Origin: Streptomyces afghaniensis 772 | GTDB taxonomy: Bacteria > Actinomycetota > Actinomycetes > Streptomycetales > Streptomycetaceae | Direction: 5' to 3' | Assembly (NCBI GenBank): GCA_000415505.1 | Contig: KE354349.1 | Location: 1 to 32,793, forward strand | DNA: 32,793 bases | Part shown: positions 12,093 through 19,651 of the stretch, in pieces | Layout: each line of letters opens with the position of its first letter | Numbering within the stretch: the first letter of the stretch is position 1 | The notes under the pieces: model-generated | What the model was told of the DNA's origin: nothing | What the model saw: only the letters and a program-made list of their open reading frames with translations | The model's database searches: none | Made by a program: the position numbers and the translations under genes

Positions 12093-12125
12093 GTCCAAGG
12101 CGGGTGCTCCTCTCTGCACAGAACT

Positions 12126-12169
12126 CAGGGCCGCCCGGTGCCCCGGTTACCCGGTGCCGGACGGCCCTG
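12126..12169 (-). terminator. Hairpin between exporter and PLP-enzyme genes
   Basis: Two 13-base arms (12126-12138 and 12157-12169) are complementary except for one C-A mismatch, around an 18-base loop that is itself G/C-rich. It lies 73 bases past the stop of the exporter gene and ends 28 bases before the next start. A terminator or attenuator is likely. Confidence 0.5.
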
Positions 12170-12241
12170 CGGAGGTTCTCTTGTCCTGGTGGACGGCGGC
12201 GTTGCGCGACTCCCCCACCTGCCCACTGGGCGACCGGCCCG

Positions 12242-13684
12242 CTAGACGCCGGCCCGCTCGCCCCGCGCCGCGGAGGCGGCGTCGGCCTGGGGTGCGGCAG
12301 CCGCCTTGTCGCTGCGCATCACCAGCAGGGTGATCAGCCCGCCCGCAGCGGCGATGACGGCGGCCCAGATGAACGCGGCACTGAAGCCGTCCGTCAGCGC
12401 GGGCAGGTTGCCCAGCTGTCCGGCGCCCTGCGACGTGGCGACCGCGGTCAGCGCCGCGAGCCCCAGCGCGGAGCCCACCTGGTAGGTGGTGTTGACGATG
12501 CCGGACGCCAGACCCGCCTGCTCCTGCGGAGCCCCGGACATGGCGGCCATCATCGCCGGGATGTAGGCGAGCGACATGCCGAGCGCGGCGACCAGCGAGG
12601 CAGGCAGGACATCGACCACGAAGGTGCCGGTGGGCTCGACGGCGGACAGCCAGAGCAGTCCGGCGGCGAGGACCAGCAGACCACCGCCGATCATCGGCTT
12701 GGCGCCGAACTTGACCATCAGCTTCGCCGTGATCGCCGTCATGAAGATCATCAGCAGACCGGTCATCGGCAGCAGCGCGGCACCGGACGCGAACGCCCCG
12801 TAACCGAGGACCTGCTGCAGGTACAGGTTGAGGAAGTACCACATCGGGATCCATGCGGCACCGAGCAGCGTCATCGCGAGGTTGGCCGAGCCGAGCCGCG
12901 GGACGCGCCAGATACCGAGCGGCATCAGCGGCTCGCGCACCGTCTTCTGGATCACGAAGAAGAGCACGAGCAGCGCGACGGCACCGGCCAGCTGAAGCAC
13001 GGTCCCGGTGGAGGTCCAGCCGACCTCCGGCGCGCGGACGATGGCGAAGACCGCGAGCGCCAGGCCGGCCGTGACCGCGGCGGCTCCGAGCACGTCGACG
13101 GAACCGCGACGGCTGCCGACGGCGGGCAGGAGCTTGGTGGCCGCGAGGGTGGCGACGCCGATCGGGACGTAGATGATGAAGATCCACGGCCAGCTGAGCC
13201 ACTCGGTGAAGACTCCGCCGAGGAACACACCGGCCGTGCCGCCCGCGGGGGCTGCGGCGCCGTAGAGCGCCATGGCCTTGCCGAGCTCCTTCGGGTCGTG
13301 CGCGAAGAGCATCATCAGCAGCGTCATGGCCGACGGTGCGATCAGCGCGCCGCCCACACCCTGAACGGCACGGCCGACGACCTCCACCCACGCCGTCTGC
13401 GCGGCGGCCGCGACGACCGAGCCGGCGATCAGCACGACCCAGCCGGTGTTGAAGATCTTGCGGGCACCGATCAGGTCGGAGAGGCGGCCGCCGAGCAGCA
13501 GCAGTCCGCCGAAGGCGATGACGTAGGCGTTGAAGACCCACTGCAACTCACCCTGCGAGAAGCCGAGGTCCTTCTGCATCTCGGGGAGCGCCACCCCGAT
13601 GATTGACGTGTCCATGATGACCATGAACTGAGCGGCGGCGAGCACGACCAGTGCCCACCAGCGCCGGGGATTGACGGCAGACAT
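12242..13684 (-). CDS. MFS drug:H+ antiporter, DHA2 (14-TM) family
   Basis: This 480-residue membrane protein begins WWALVVLAAAQFMVIMDTSIIGVALP, the conserved first helix of DHA2 exporters (MD-TSI-x-x-ALP). Motif A is GGRLSDLIGARKIF and motif C-like glycines lie at LYGAAAPAGGTAG. Hydrophobic segments are consistent with 14 helices. It would export a small toxic product, and its orientation and position make it a candidate exporter of the neighbouring cluster's product. The ATG at 13684 is preceded by GAAGGGA. The frame is open further upstream, but that part overlaps operator-like palindromes. The presence of those palindromes suggests metal-, sulfur- or aldehyde-responsive control. Confidence 0.88.
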   Translation of the reverse strand: MSAVNPRRWWALVVLAAAQFMVIMDTSIIGVALPEMQKDLGFSQGELQWVFNAYVIAFGGLLLLGGRLSDLIGARKIFNTGWVVLIAGSVVAAAAQTAWVEVVGRAVQGVGGALIAPSAMTLLMMLFAHDPKELGKAMALYGAAAPAGGTAGVFLGGVFTEWLSWPWIFIIYVPIGVATLAATKLLPAVGSRRGSVDVLGAAAVTAGLALAVFAIVRAPEVGWTSTGTVLQLAGAVALLVLFFVIQKTVREPLMPLGIWRVPRLGSANLAMTLLGAAWIPMWYFLNLYLQQVLGYGAFASGAALLPMTGLLMIFMTAITAKLMVKFGAKPMIGGGLLVLAAGLLWLSAVEPTGTFVVDVLPASLVAALGMSLAYIPAMMAAMSGAPQEQAGLASGIVNTTYQVGSALGLAALTAVATSQGAGQLGNLPALTDGFSAAFIWAAVIAAAGGLITLLVMRSDKAAAAPQADAASAARGERAGV

Positions 13685-13704
13685 GGGTTGATCCCTTCTC
13701 TGAC

Positions 13705-13721
13705 ATACCCCTGGGGGGTAC
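13705..13721 (-). promoter_or_regulatory. CsoR-family-like operator, proximal copy
   Basis: ATACCCCTGGGGGGTAC is an A/T-flanked C-run/G-run palindrome of the kind bound by CsoR/RcnR-family repressors (copper, persulfide or formaldehyde sensors). It lies 20 bases upstream of the exporter ATG. No gene for such a repressor is in the window. Confidence 0.5.
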
Positions 13722-13740
13722 CTTCGGCTGCGAAGGTAGC

Positions 13741-13757
13741 ATACCCATAGGGGGTAT
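13741..13757 (-). promoter_or_regulatory. CsoR-family-like operator, distal copy
   Basis: ATACCCATAGGGGGTAT is a better palindrome of the same type, centred 36 bases from the proximal copy. Between the two sits another inverted repeat, TACCTTCG-GCTG-CGAAGGTA (13719-13738). Two boxes in phase argue for a real regulatory element. Confidence 0.55.
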
Positions 13758-13758
13758 G

Positions 13759-14002
13759 TAAGAGAGCCAGTGGAGATCCGTCCTGTGCTGTCAAAGCGAT
13801 GATTCACGCCCACGCTCCCGGACGTCAGTGACATCCGGGACTCTCTGCGCATGACGAGCCGTCATGTGACGCCGTCTCCTCAACGCACCTGCGACGAGAC
13901 GCAGTTCGGCAAGTAGTTGCTCCCCCGAGTTCACGATCACGACCTGATGTGGCTCCTACTACTGACGGAGCCCCCCGGAGGGGCACGCGAGAGGGAGACG
14001 CC
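13759..14002. other. Divergent intergenic region without a recognised gene
   Basis: About 240 bases lie between the operator region and the plus-strand small-membrane-protein gene. Apart from the ribosome site GAGGGAG at 13991-13997, no gene, strong promoter or hairpin was recognised. Promoters for both divergent units presumably lie here. Confidence 0.5.
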
Positions 14003-14254
14003 ATGGACAGGGCCACGATCATCATCGTGCTCGTCTCGATCGTTACCACCAAGTCATGCGCCTTGTTGGGCCTGTGGCTGCGCCTACGATGGCGGGTCCA
14101 CCGCGACCAGGCTCAGCACCAGTACCTCGTGGGGGTCGCTGAGGCAGTGGCGGGCCACGGTGAGGTGGAACTCGACGATCAGCACAGTGACGGCCGCCGC
14201 CTTCGCATGAAGATCGACCGCGCCCACGCGCAGGGGAAGGACAACGCAGCGTGA
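14003..14254 (+). CDS. Small single-pass membrane protein
   Basis: This is an 83-residue protein with one hydrophobic helix (about residues 4-25, rich in Ile/Val/Leu) followed by a basic [11 protein letters not shown] segment, suggesting the N-terminus outside and the rest in the cytosol. The remaining ~50 residues are polar with no recognised motif. GAGGGAGACGCC precedes the ATG. It overlaps the sigma-like gene as GTGA, so it is part of a three-gene unit. It is not recognised beyond that. An anti-sigma or anchoring role for the next gene is possible but unsupported. Confidence 0.65.
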   Translation: MDRATIIIVLVSIVTTKSCALLGLWLRLRWRVHRDQAQHQYLVGVAEAVAGHGEVELDDQHSDGRRLRMKIDRAHAQGKDNAA

Positions 14255-14820
14255 GTGACCAGGATCCGGCAGAGGCCCCGGAGCAAACCGCAGCGGTACC
14301 CGCCGCGCAGAACGGCCCACCAAGTGCGCGGCAGCGGATGGACGAGGAGTTCTCCGCTTTCTATCGAAGCAACATATCGAGGCTCGCAGGCTTTCTGATC
14401 AACCAAGGCGCCGCCCTGCCCCTCGCCACCGACATCGCCCAGGACACGATGGTCAAGGCCTACCAACGCTGGGCAGATCTGGAGGACCCACGAGCCTGGG
14501 CGCACACGGTCGCTTCCCGAGCGCTGGTGCGTGCCATCGCCTCCGTAGAGGAAGACCCGGTCGAGCGCGTTCCCGAACCGACTTCCCTGCTGTCACGCCC
14601 GGATGCCATAGCAGAATGGGAAACCCGATACGACGCGCTCCCGATGCTGCGCAGCCTGCCTCCGCGCCAGCGCCAGATCCTGGCATGGACCCTGGCCGGT
14701 TACAGACCCATCGACATAGCCCACCACCTGGACCTACCGGCCGAGACGGTGCGCGGCAGTCTGGCCAAGGCACGCCGCGCCGCGGCCGCCTACCTCAAGC
14801 AGAGGGAGGAGGAGCAGTGA
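14251..14820 (+). CDS. ECF-type RNA polymerase sigma factor-like protein
   Basis: This 189-residue protein has a divergent sigma region 2 (about 33-100: [17 protein letters not shown], then [16 protein letters not shown]) and a good region 4 (about 128-185: [19 protein letters not shown], then [24 protein letters not shown], a helix-turn-helix). The AQDTMVKAY segment matches the usual AQDVFLRAW-type region 2.2. The first 30 residues are disordered and Pro/Ala-rich. The gene starts at GTG overlapping its upstream neighbour and ends overlapping the TerD gene, so all three are co-translated. It could direct transcription or, given the TerD partner, belong to a stress or conflict-type system. Confidence 0.75.
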   Translation: MSDQDPAEAPEQTAAVPAAQNGPPSARQRMDEEFSAFYRSNISRLAGFLINQGAALPLATDIAQDTMVKAYQRWADLEDPRAWAHTVASRALVRAIASVEEDPVERVPEPTSLLSRPDAIAEWETRYDALPMLRSLPPRQRQILAWTLAGYRPIDIAHHLDLPAETVRGSLAKARRAAAAYLKQREEEQ

Positions 14821-15710
14821 CCCAGCACCCCGAGCCGCACGACGAGGCCGTGAACCGGCTGTTCGACGAGCATCAGCGCGCCTTGACCGACGGACTCGAC
14901 CGCGTCCTCGATGTCGAGGCCGGGCTGCGTGAGGTCCTCCTCCAGTCCCACCACGACACCGCTGTGGACGCCCTCGGAAACGTCCTCGATGTCGAGGCCG
15001 GCCTGGCCGCCATTCTGCCCACCACGTCCCCGCCGTCATCGACCGGCCAGCCGGACTCGACCGAGGAACCGGAAAGCGACCGAGCCGCCCGTGAACTGCC
15101 ACAGACATTCGGCTCCGACCGCTCCGGGGAGGCAGCGGACCGGCACGGGAGTCAGGCGTATGGCTTCAGCGAGACCGGCAAGGGCCTCAACAAGGGGATC
15201 CGGAAGGTTGAGGTCGCACTCAAGTGGGACCCGAGCCGCACGGGGCAGCCGCACGCAGATGTGAACCTCGTCGCCGCCGCCTACTCGACGAGTGACCCGT
15301 ACGGCGATCCCGCCTATCTGGTGCGTCTCGACAGCCGCTCCCCCGACGGCACCATTGTGCTGTACCGGAACAGCGAACTCGGCATGGGCTTCGGCTGGGA
15401 CGAGGTCATGACCCTGGAACTTGACCGGATCGACGGCCGGTACGCGCGTGTAGTCGTCGGCGTGGTCATACAACAGCGCTCCACACGCCAAACCTTCGCA
15501 GGCGTGCTCAACCCGGCCCTGCGCATCCGGGAGGGATACACGATCCTGGCCGAAGACGACTTCGGCGATGTTCTGGGCGCTACAGCGGCAACGGTCGCGG
15601 AGTTTTCCCGGGACGAGTACGGCCAATGGGACTTCCGCCCCGGCATGCACGGCTTCAACGGCGACACGGCCACTTTCACAGAGACCATGGGCAGGACGCA
15701 CGAGCGCTGA
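14817..15710 (+). CDS. TerD-domain protein with N-terminal 26-residue repeats
   Basis: This is a 297-residue protein. Residues about 130-290 fit the TerD/tellurium-resistance fold: KVEVALKWDP, DVNLVAAAY, a SPDGTIVLYRNSELGMG segment with acidic Ca-binding-type residues, LDRIDG, then QTFAGVLNPALRIRE, and a C-terminal WDFRPGMHGFNGD. The first ~70 residues contain two copies of a repeat with core VLDVEAGL, 26 residues apart. The start GTG overlaps the sigma gene stop and is preceded by GGGAGGAGGAG. TerD proteins act in stress and phage- or chemical-defence contexts. The function here is unknown. Confidence 0.8.
   Translation: MTQHPEPHDEAVNRLFDEHQRALTDGLDRVLDVEAGLREVLLQSHHDTAVDALGNVLDVEAGLAAILPTTSPPSSTGQPDSTEEPESDRAARELPQTFGSDRSGEAADRHGSQAYGFSETGKGLNKGIRKVEVALKWDPSRTGQPHADVNLVAAAYSTSDPYGDPAYLVRLDSRSPDGTIVLYRNSELGMGFGWDEVMTLELDRIDGRYARVVVGVVIQQRSTRQTFAGVLNPALRIREGYTILAEDDFGDVLGATAATVAEFSRDEYGQWDFRPGMHGFNGDTATFTETMGRTHER
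14903..15001 (+). repeat. Two exact 21-bp direct repeats inside the terD-like gene
   Basis: Bases 14903-14923 and 14981-15001 are identical and lie 78 bases (26 codons) apart in the same frame, encoding the repeated VLDVEAGL core. Identity at the DNA level suggests a recent in-frame duplication or gene conversion. Confidence 0.8.
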
Positions 15711-15734
15711 TCGTCAGCCGTTGTGATCACCGAG

Positions 15735-15780
15735 CGGCCCCTGCCCTCTCTTCCCTGATCCGCCGAGAGGGCAGGGGCCG
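15735..15780 (+). terminator. Strong hairpin terminator after the terD-like gene
   Basis: A perfect 16-bp stem (15735-15750 with 15765-15780) and a 14-base loop begin 25 bases after the stop codon at 15710. There is no T-tract, which is normal for actinobacterial terminators. Confidence 0.75.
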
Positions 15781-15885
15781 GCGATGCCGGCCGCGGCGCG
15801 GACACGGACCAGTGATGCCATGCACCATCGAGGTGGAACGCGCCGTTCATACCGAAGTCGGCGGCTACTGGTTAGCGTCCCTCCG

Positions 15886-16381
15886 GTGAATGTTCACCTC
15901 ATCAACGACGTACCCGGTGGTCTGACCCGACGAGCTCGATCGTTTGTAGGCGTGCATGGCGTCAAGGTCGACGTTCGGCCCGTCGAAGATCACAGGCAGT
16001 GGTGGCTTGAACGAGACATCCCCGCAGCAGTGATCGCCCGGATGGCGGCCTACCAGAGGCGATGCGGGTGGCCTGCTCCTGCCACTGCCACCCGCATCGC
16101 AGTACGACGGAGGTCCGAAGTACCTCGATCCGAACTCACCCGAATCAGACTCCGCAGGATGGTGGTTCGAAGCGGGGATGCAGCGGACCGCAGTCCCCTA
16201 CTCATTCATGATCAGTCCGTCCGGTGAGTTTGGCATTTACGCAGACAGGTGGGCGCCTCTCCACGCGACCGTCGAAGGCTGGGTGGAATCGTCGGCACTG
16301 GCCGACCACGCATCCATGTGGGCAAAGCAGGTGACCAAGCTCGTCGGCGATGACGTCGATGGCATCAGTTGGTGTTGTTGA
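15886..16381 (+). pseudogene. Frameshifted remnant of a conserved actinobacterial hypothetical gene
   Basis: Two frames together encode one protein. The first, from a GTG at 15886, reads VNVHLINDVPGG through RMAAYQRRCG. The second continues GLLLPLPPASQYDGGPKYL, GWWFEAGMQRTAVPYSF and APLHATVEGWVESSAL, stopping at 16381. The join needs removal of one T at about 16069. The second half resembles a cytoplasmic hypothetical protein I recall from many Streptomyces (Trp/Phe-rich, GWxFEAG and PLHASVEGW motifs), which continues for roughly another 60-80 residues. Here it stops after GISWCC, so the 3' end looks lost at the junction with the next gene. Function unknown. Confidence 0.6.
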
Positions 16382-16683
16382 CCGTCCTGGTCGCGTTCGG
16401 GGCCTGCCCGGCCGCCGCTGCGGAGACGCCGACATCTCCCGGCCCGAGCTCCGCAGCGGAGACGCGGCTCGACTGCGCGGTCATCACCAGCCAGCACTAC
16501 AACCCGGTACTCGACAGCTGGCGGGCGACGGTCCGCAACGACTGCGGCCGCAATATCTACGCGAGCGTGCAGGTCGATTTCATCTGGGATCCGAAGTGTG
16601 CCTGGATCAGCAACGGCCGGTCGCACCAATTCAGCTGGGGCGGGCTGCCGAACTCGAAGCCCAACTACGTTTACGCATGCTGA
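16369..16683 (+). CDS. Small secreted four-cysteine protein, alpha-amylase-inhibitor-like spacing
   Basis: From a TTG at 16369 it has 104 residues: a hydrophobic signal-like stretch (2-18) ending AAAAE, a Pro/Ser/Thr linker, then a mature part with exactly four Cys (36, 59, 77, 104). The gaps are 22, 17 and 26 residues. As I recall tendamistat, its gaps are about 15, 17 and 27, with a WRY inhibitory triplet just before the second Cys. Here WRA sits at the same place (51-53). A tendamistat-type inhibitor fold is therefore possible but the Tyr is missing. No ribosome site is visible and a stop lies 15 bases upstream, so the true start may have been lost at a deletion junction. Confidence 0.45.
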   Translation: MVLLTVLVAFGACPAAAAETPTSPGPSSAAETRLDCAVITSQHYNPVLDSWRATVRNDCGRNIYASVQVDFIWDPKCAWISNGRSHQFSWGGLPNSKPNYVYAC

Positions 16684-16686
16684 GAG

Positions 16687-16713
16687 GCTGCTTCTGAATT
16701 CCCCAGAGGCAGC
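16687..16713 (+). terminator. Hairpin terminator after the secreted-protein gene
   Basis: GCTGCTTCTG (16687-16696) and CAGAGGCAGC (16704-16713) pair over 10 bp with one G-U wobble around a 7-base loop, starting four bases after the stop codon. Confidence 0.7.
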
Positions 16714-17003
16714 GCCGTGATCTGGCCTGTGGTCGCTGGGGCCGCCCCAGACGGGAGCCGAGGCCCGCTGTTGTCCTGGCCGTTCCGTGCTGGGAACAGG
16801 TCGCCCGGCTGGCACTTGAGCACCTCGCGGGTTGGTGGTGGTCGTCCACGATCGTCTACCGGTCACAGGCTTTCGAACCGGCCACGATTGTCAAGACAGC
16901 GCCCGAACCGCCCCGACGCAAGCGTGAGCGGGCACCATTTCTCGATGGTTTCTCGCAGCACTTGGCGATCGAGTGGTCGAAATCCGCAGCCGCTCCTGCG
17001 CTG
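16714..17003. other. 290 bases with no recognised gene
   Basis: Open frames here give Arg/Pro/Ser-rich translations without motifs and overlap the end of the cupin gene. One frame is open for about 100 codons, but its composition gives no family hint. No hairpin for the cupin operon was seen. Confidence 0.4.
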
Positions 17004-17534
17004 TCATCGGCCGCATTCAGCGCCGACAAGGACGAAGGCCATCGTGACCGGTTGGTCACTGCAGTTGCGCCAGGCGTGACGGGTGCCGTTCTGGATGACG
17101 ATGTCTCCTGCGGAGAGCCGGGTGCGGTGGCCGTCGTCGAGTTCGAGGACGATCTCGCCCTGCAGCACGATGCCGTAGTCGACAGTCGGCGTGGTGTGCA
17201 TGCCGTCGGGTCCGATGAGTTCGGCGATGCCGGGCGAATCGGCCCGCTGTTCGCGGTCGAAGGCGACGGGGTCGAAAGCCGGGTCGCCCATCGCGGCGGC
17301 CGGCGGGAAGGTCAGGACGATGAATCGTGTTCCGCCGGGCGCCGGGAGCAGGCTGGTGACCTTCGGCGTGGGGTCCTCCCCGGTCCGGCTGACCTGCTCG
17401 CCGGGTTCGGTGGCCCATGGCAGGCGGGACACCCAGCCCGGCAGGCTGGTGAACTCCCGGCTGCGCGGCACGGGGCCGTCGCTGACGACGACAGCCTTCC
17501 CGTTCTCGTCATGGCCGGTGACGACTCTGCGCAT
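17004..17534 (-). CDS. Cupin-domain protein
   Basis: This 176-residue protein has a single cupin barrel in its second half. TVDYGIVLQGEIVLELDDGHRTRLSAGDIVIQNGTRHAWRN contains motif 1 without the usual metal-binding His pair, and motif 2 (GDxVxxxGxxHxWxN) with its His. Metal binding is therefore uncertain. The first ~90 residues begin MRRVVTGHDENGKAVVVSD, a pattern seen in small actinobacterial cupins near catabolic genes. GAGGAG sits 8 bases before the ATG. It is third in a unit with the D-2-hydroxyacid dehydrogenase and kinase, so it may act as an isomerase or dioxygenase on the same substrate. Confidence 0.75.
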   Translation of the reverse strand: MRRVVTGHDENGKAVVVSDGPVPRSREFTSLPGWVSRLPWATEPGEQVSRTGEDPTPKVTSLLPAPGGTRFIVLTFPPAAAMGDPAFDPVAFDREQRADSPGIAELIGPDGMHTTPTVDYGIVLQGEIVLELDDGHRTRLSAGDIVIQNGTRHAWRNCSDQPVTMAFVLVGAECGR

Positions 17535-17598
17535 GTGTGTCTCCTCGGTCGGTTCCGGCGGATCCGCCAGGCCCGCCGGATCCGTCGAGTCGGTTGGG

Positions 17599-18650
17599 TC
17601 AGTCGCGTGTGCAGCTGCCGGGGCCGGTCGGGGACTTGAGCGCGGTCGCCCAAGCGTCCAGGACGTCCGCCGTGGTGAGGACAGGTACCCGGAGCAAGGC
17701 CGACGCGATTGTCCGCACGAACTGCCGGTGCAGGTCATCCGTGAGGTACTCCACCGGGGACTTGCCGTCCACGCGCGCGAGCAGCAGCGCCGGCAGCAGT
17801 GACGCGGCCCGCGCCTCGAGGACGGGCACGGGCTCCCAGTCGACGCACCGGACGTACTCCTCGGCCAGCACCCTGGCGGAGCCGAGGAGATCGGCCCGGT
17901 GGCCGGGGACGACGAGGCTCTTGAGGAGCAGATGGTTGACGCAGAAGGCCAGATCGAAGGCAGGGTCTCCGTACCAGGCGCACTCGGCGTCCAGCAGCAG
18001 GGCCCCGAGGTGCCGACGAGGATGTTCTTGGGGCTGACGTCGCCGTGCACCAGGGCCAGGTGTGTGTCGGCCGTGCGGTCGGCGAGGCCCTGGAGGATGT
18101 CGCTCAGACCGGGGTGCGCGGCAGCGGTGGCCAGCAGGTACGGCTCGATGCGCAGCGCGTGGAAGTTGTCGTCGGTGGCGAACTCCTCGGCGAGGGTGGC
18201 ATCGCCCGCGCTCGCCGCGTGCAGGTTGCCGAGCGTTCGTCCGACGGCCGCGGCGGTCGTCGTCTCCACCTGGCCGTCGAGCAGCTGTGCCTTCCACACC
18301 GGGTACGCCTCGGGGGGCAGGAACGCCATCGCGAAGAGGCCGGCTTCGGCGTCGTGGGCCAGCAGCTCGGGCACGCTGTCCGGCCGGTGCCGGGATGCGA
18401 ACCGCATCCACGCCCATTCGTAGGCGTTGCGCGACACCGGCGCCTGCCAGTCGGCGGCGACCCGAAGCCGGGCCAGCGCCCGCTTGACACACAGCGACCG
18501 TCCCGGCAGGTCCACCCGCCACAGGTCGGACGAGACGCCACCGGCCAGCGGCGTCCAGTGGGCCGTTTCGCCGGGCTCGGCCAGCTTGTGGGCGAGCAGG
18601 AAGCCGGCCAGTGCGGGATCCCGACTGACCTGCGCGGTTGTCGTGCTCAT
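17599..18650 (-). pseudogene. APH/choline-kinase-like phosphotransferase, frameshifted
   Basis: The two frames together encode about 350 residues of a phosphotransferase (PF01636-type) fold. The N-terminal lobe has GGVSSDLWRVDL and the Lys of LCVKRAL. The catalytic loop is VHGDVSPKNIL and the Mg-binding DFG-equivalent is LLDAECAWYGDPAFDLAFC. The frame breaks between these two motifs at a G/C run near 18003-18006, where one base appears to be missing. Restoring it gives an uninterrupted product ending SPTGPGSCTRD. It would phosphorylate a hydroxyl of a small molecule, perhaps the hydroxyacid handled by the upstream dehydrogenase. The ATG overlaps the dehydrogenase stop as TGATG. It is either an error or a recent loss. 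Confidence 0.75.
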
Positions 18651-19651
18651 CACCGGTCACCCGCACCGGTGCTCGGGCCGCGGGGCGTGTTGCAGGCGTG
18701 GGCCGGCGCCTCGCCCGCGAGGATCCGTACGACCTCCTCGGCGGCGCGGCGGCGCAGTTCGGTGACCGAGGCGTCGGAGGAGAAGGCCACGTGCGGGGTG
18801 AGGAGCGCGCCCGGCTGGTCCAGCAGCTCGTCGGGGACGTGCGGCTCGGTCTCCAGGACGTCGAAGGCGGCCCCGTCCAGGTGCCCGCTGTCGAGCGCCT
18901 TGGTCACCGCGTCGGTGTCCACCAGGCCGCCCCGGCTGACGTTGACCAGCAGGCCGCCCGGCCTCATGAGCGCCAGCTGCTCGGCTCCGATGATGTGGTG
19001 GGTGCCGGGTGTGAGCGGCACGTGCAGGATGACCACGTCGCTGCGGCGCAGCAGTTCCTCCAGGCCCACCATCTCCACTCCGGGGGCGTCCTTCGGCGGG
19101 TGCGGGTCATGTGCCAGGATCCGGCATCCGAATCCGCCGAGCTTGCGCACCGTGGCGCGCCCGATCCGCCCGTACCCGACGACGCCACAGGTCAGCGCCG
19201 ACAGCCGGCGCAGCCGGGCGCTCGCGGGGTCCCAGTGGCCCGCACGGACTTCCCGGTCGAACACCGCCAGACCGCGCGTCCAGGCCAGCACCATGCCGAC
19301 GGCGTGGTCCGATACCTCCTCGACGCAGTAGTCCGGAACGTTGGTGACCCACGCGCCCCGCTCGGTGGCGGCGTCCACGGCGATGTTGTCGAGGCCGACG
19401 CCGAGCCTGGCCACGATCCGCAGATCGGGCGAGGTGCCGATCGCGGTGGCGGAGACGGGCGCCCAGCAGGTCAGGATCCCGGCCGGCCGGTGCTCGGCCA
19501 CCAGTTCCTCGATGGCCTCGGCGGAGGCGGGTTCGGCGGGGCCGGTCACGAGGGTGTGGCCCCCGCCTTCGACGACCGATCGCTCGACGGAGTCGTCGGG
19601 CCAGGCGTAGTCGGTGAGCAGCACAGTTGCCGGGCGGCTCGATGGGTTCAT
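18650..19651 (-). CDS. D-2-hydroxyacid dehydrogenase (NAD-dependent)
   Basis: This 333-residue protein belongs to the phosphoglycerate/C-terminal-binding-protein family. It has RLGVGLDNIAV, the NAD loop GVVGYGRIGRATV, an acidic LAHDPHPP end of strand 2, NVSRGGLVD (catalytic Arg), FDVLETEP (catalytic Glu) and LTPHVAFSS (catalytic His). All three catalytic residues are intact. It interconverts a 2-oxoacid and a D-2-hydroxyacid. The ATG at 19651 has GAGGA upstream. The frame is open to 19903, but that extension is Arg/Pro-rich and unlike the family. It heads a unit with kinase and cupin and sits about 270 bases below a promoter overlapped by a LacI-type operator. Confidence 0.88.
   Translation of the reverse strand: MNPSSRPATVLLTDYAWPDDSVERSVVEGGGHTLVTGPAEPASAEAIEELVAEHRPAGILTCWAPVSATAIGTSPDLRIVARLGVGLDNIAVDAATERGAWVTNVPDYCVEEVSDHAVGMVLAWTRGLAVFDREVRAGHWDPASARLRRLSALTCGVVGYGRIGRATVRKLGGFGCRILAHDPHPPKDAPGVEMVGLEELLRRSDVVILHVPLTPGTHHIIGAEQLALMRPGGLLVNVSRGGLVDTDAVTKALDSGHLDGAAFDVLETEPHVPDELLDQPGALLTPHVAFSSDASVTELRRRAAEEVVRILAGEAPAHACNTPRGPSTGAGDR

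Noticed and set aside
16717-17079. 120-codon plus-strand frame after the secreted-protein terminator
   Set aside because: Composition is Arg/Ser/Pro-rich, no motif or ribosome site is visible and it overlaps the cupin gene end on the other strand.
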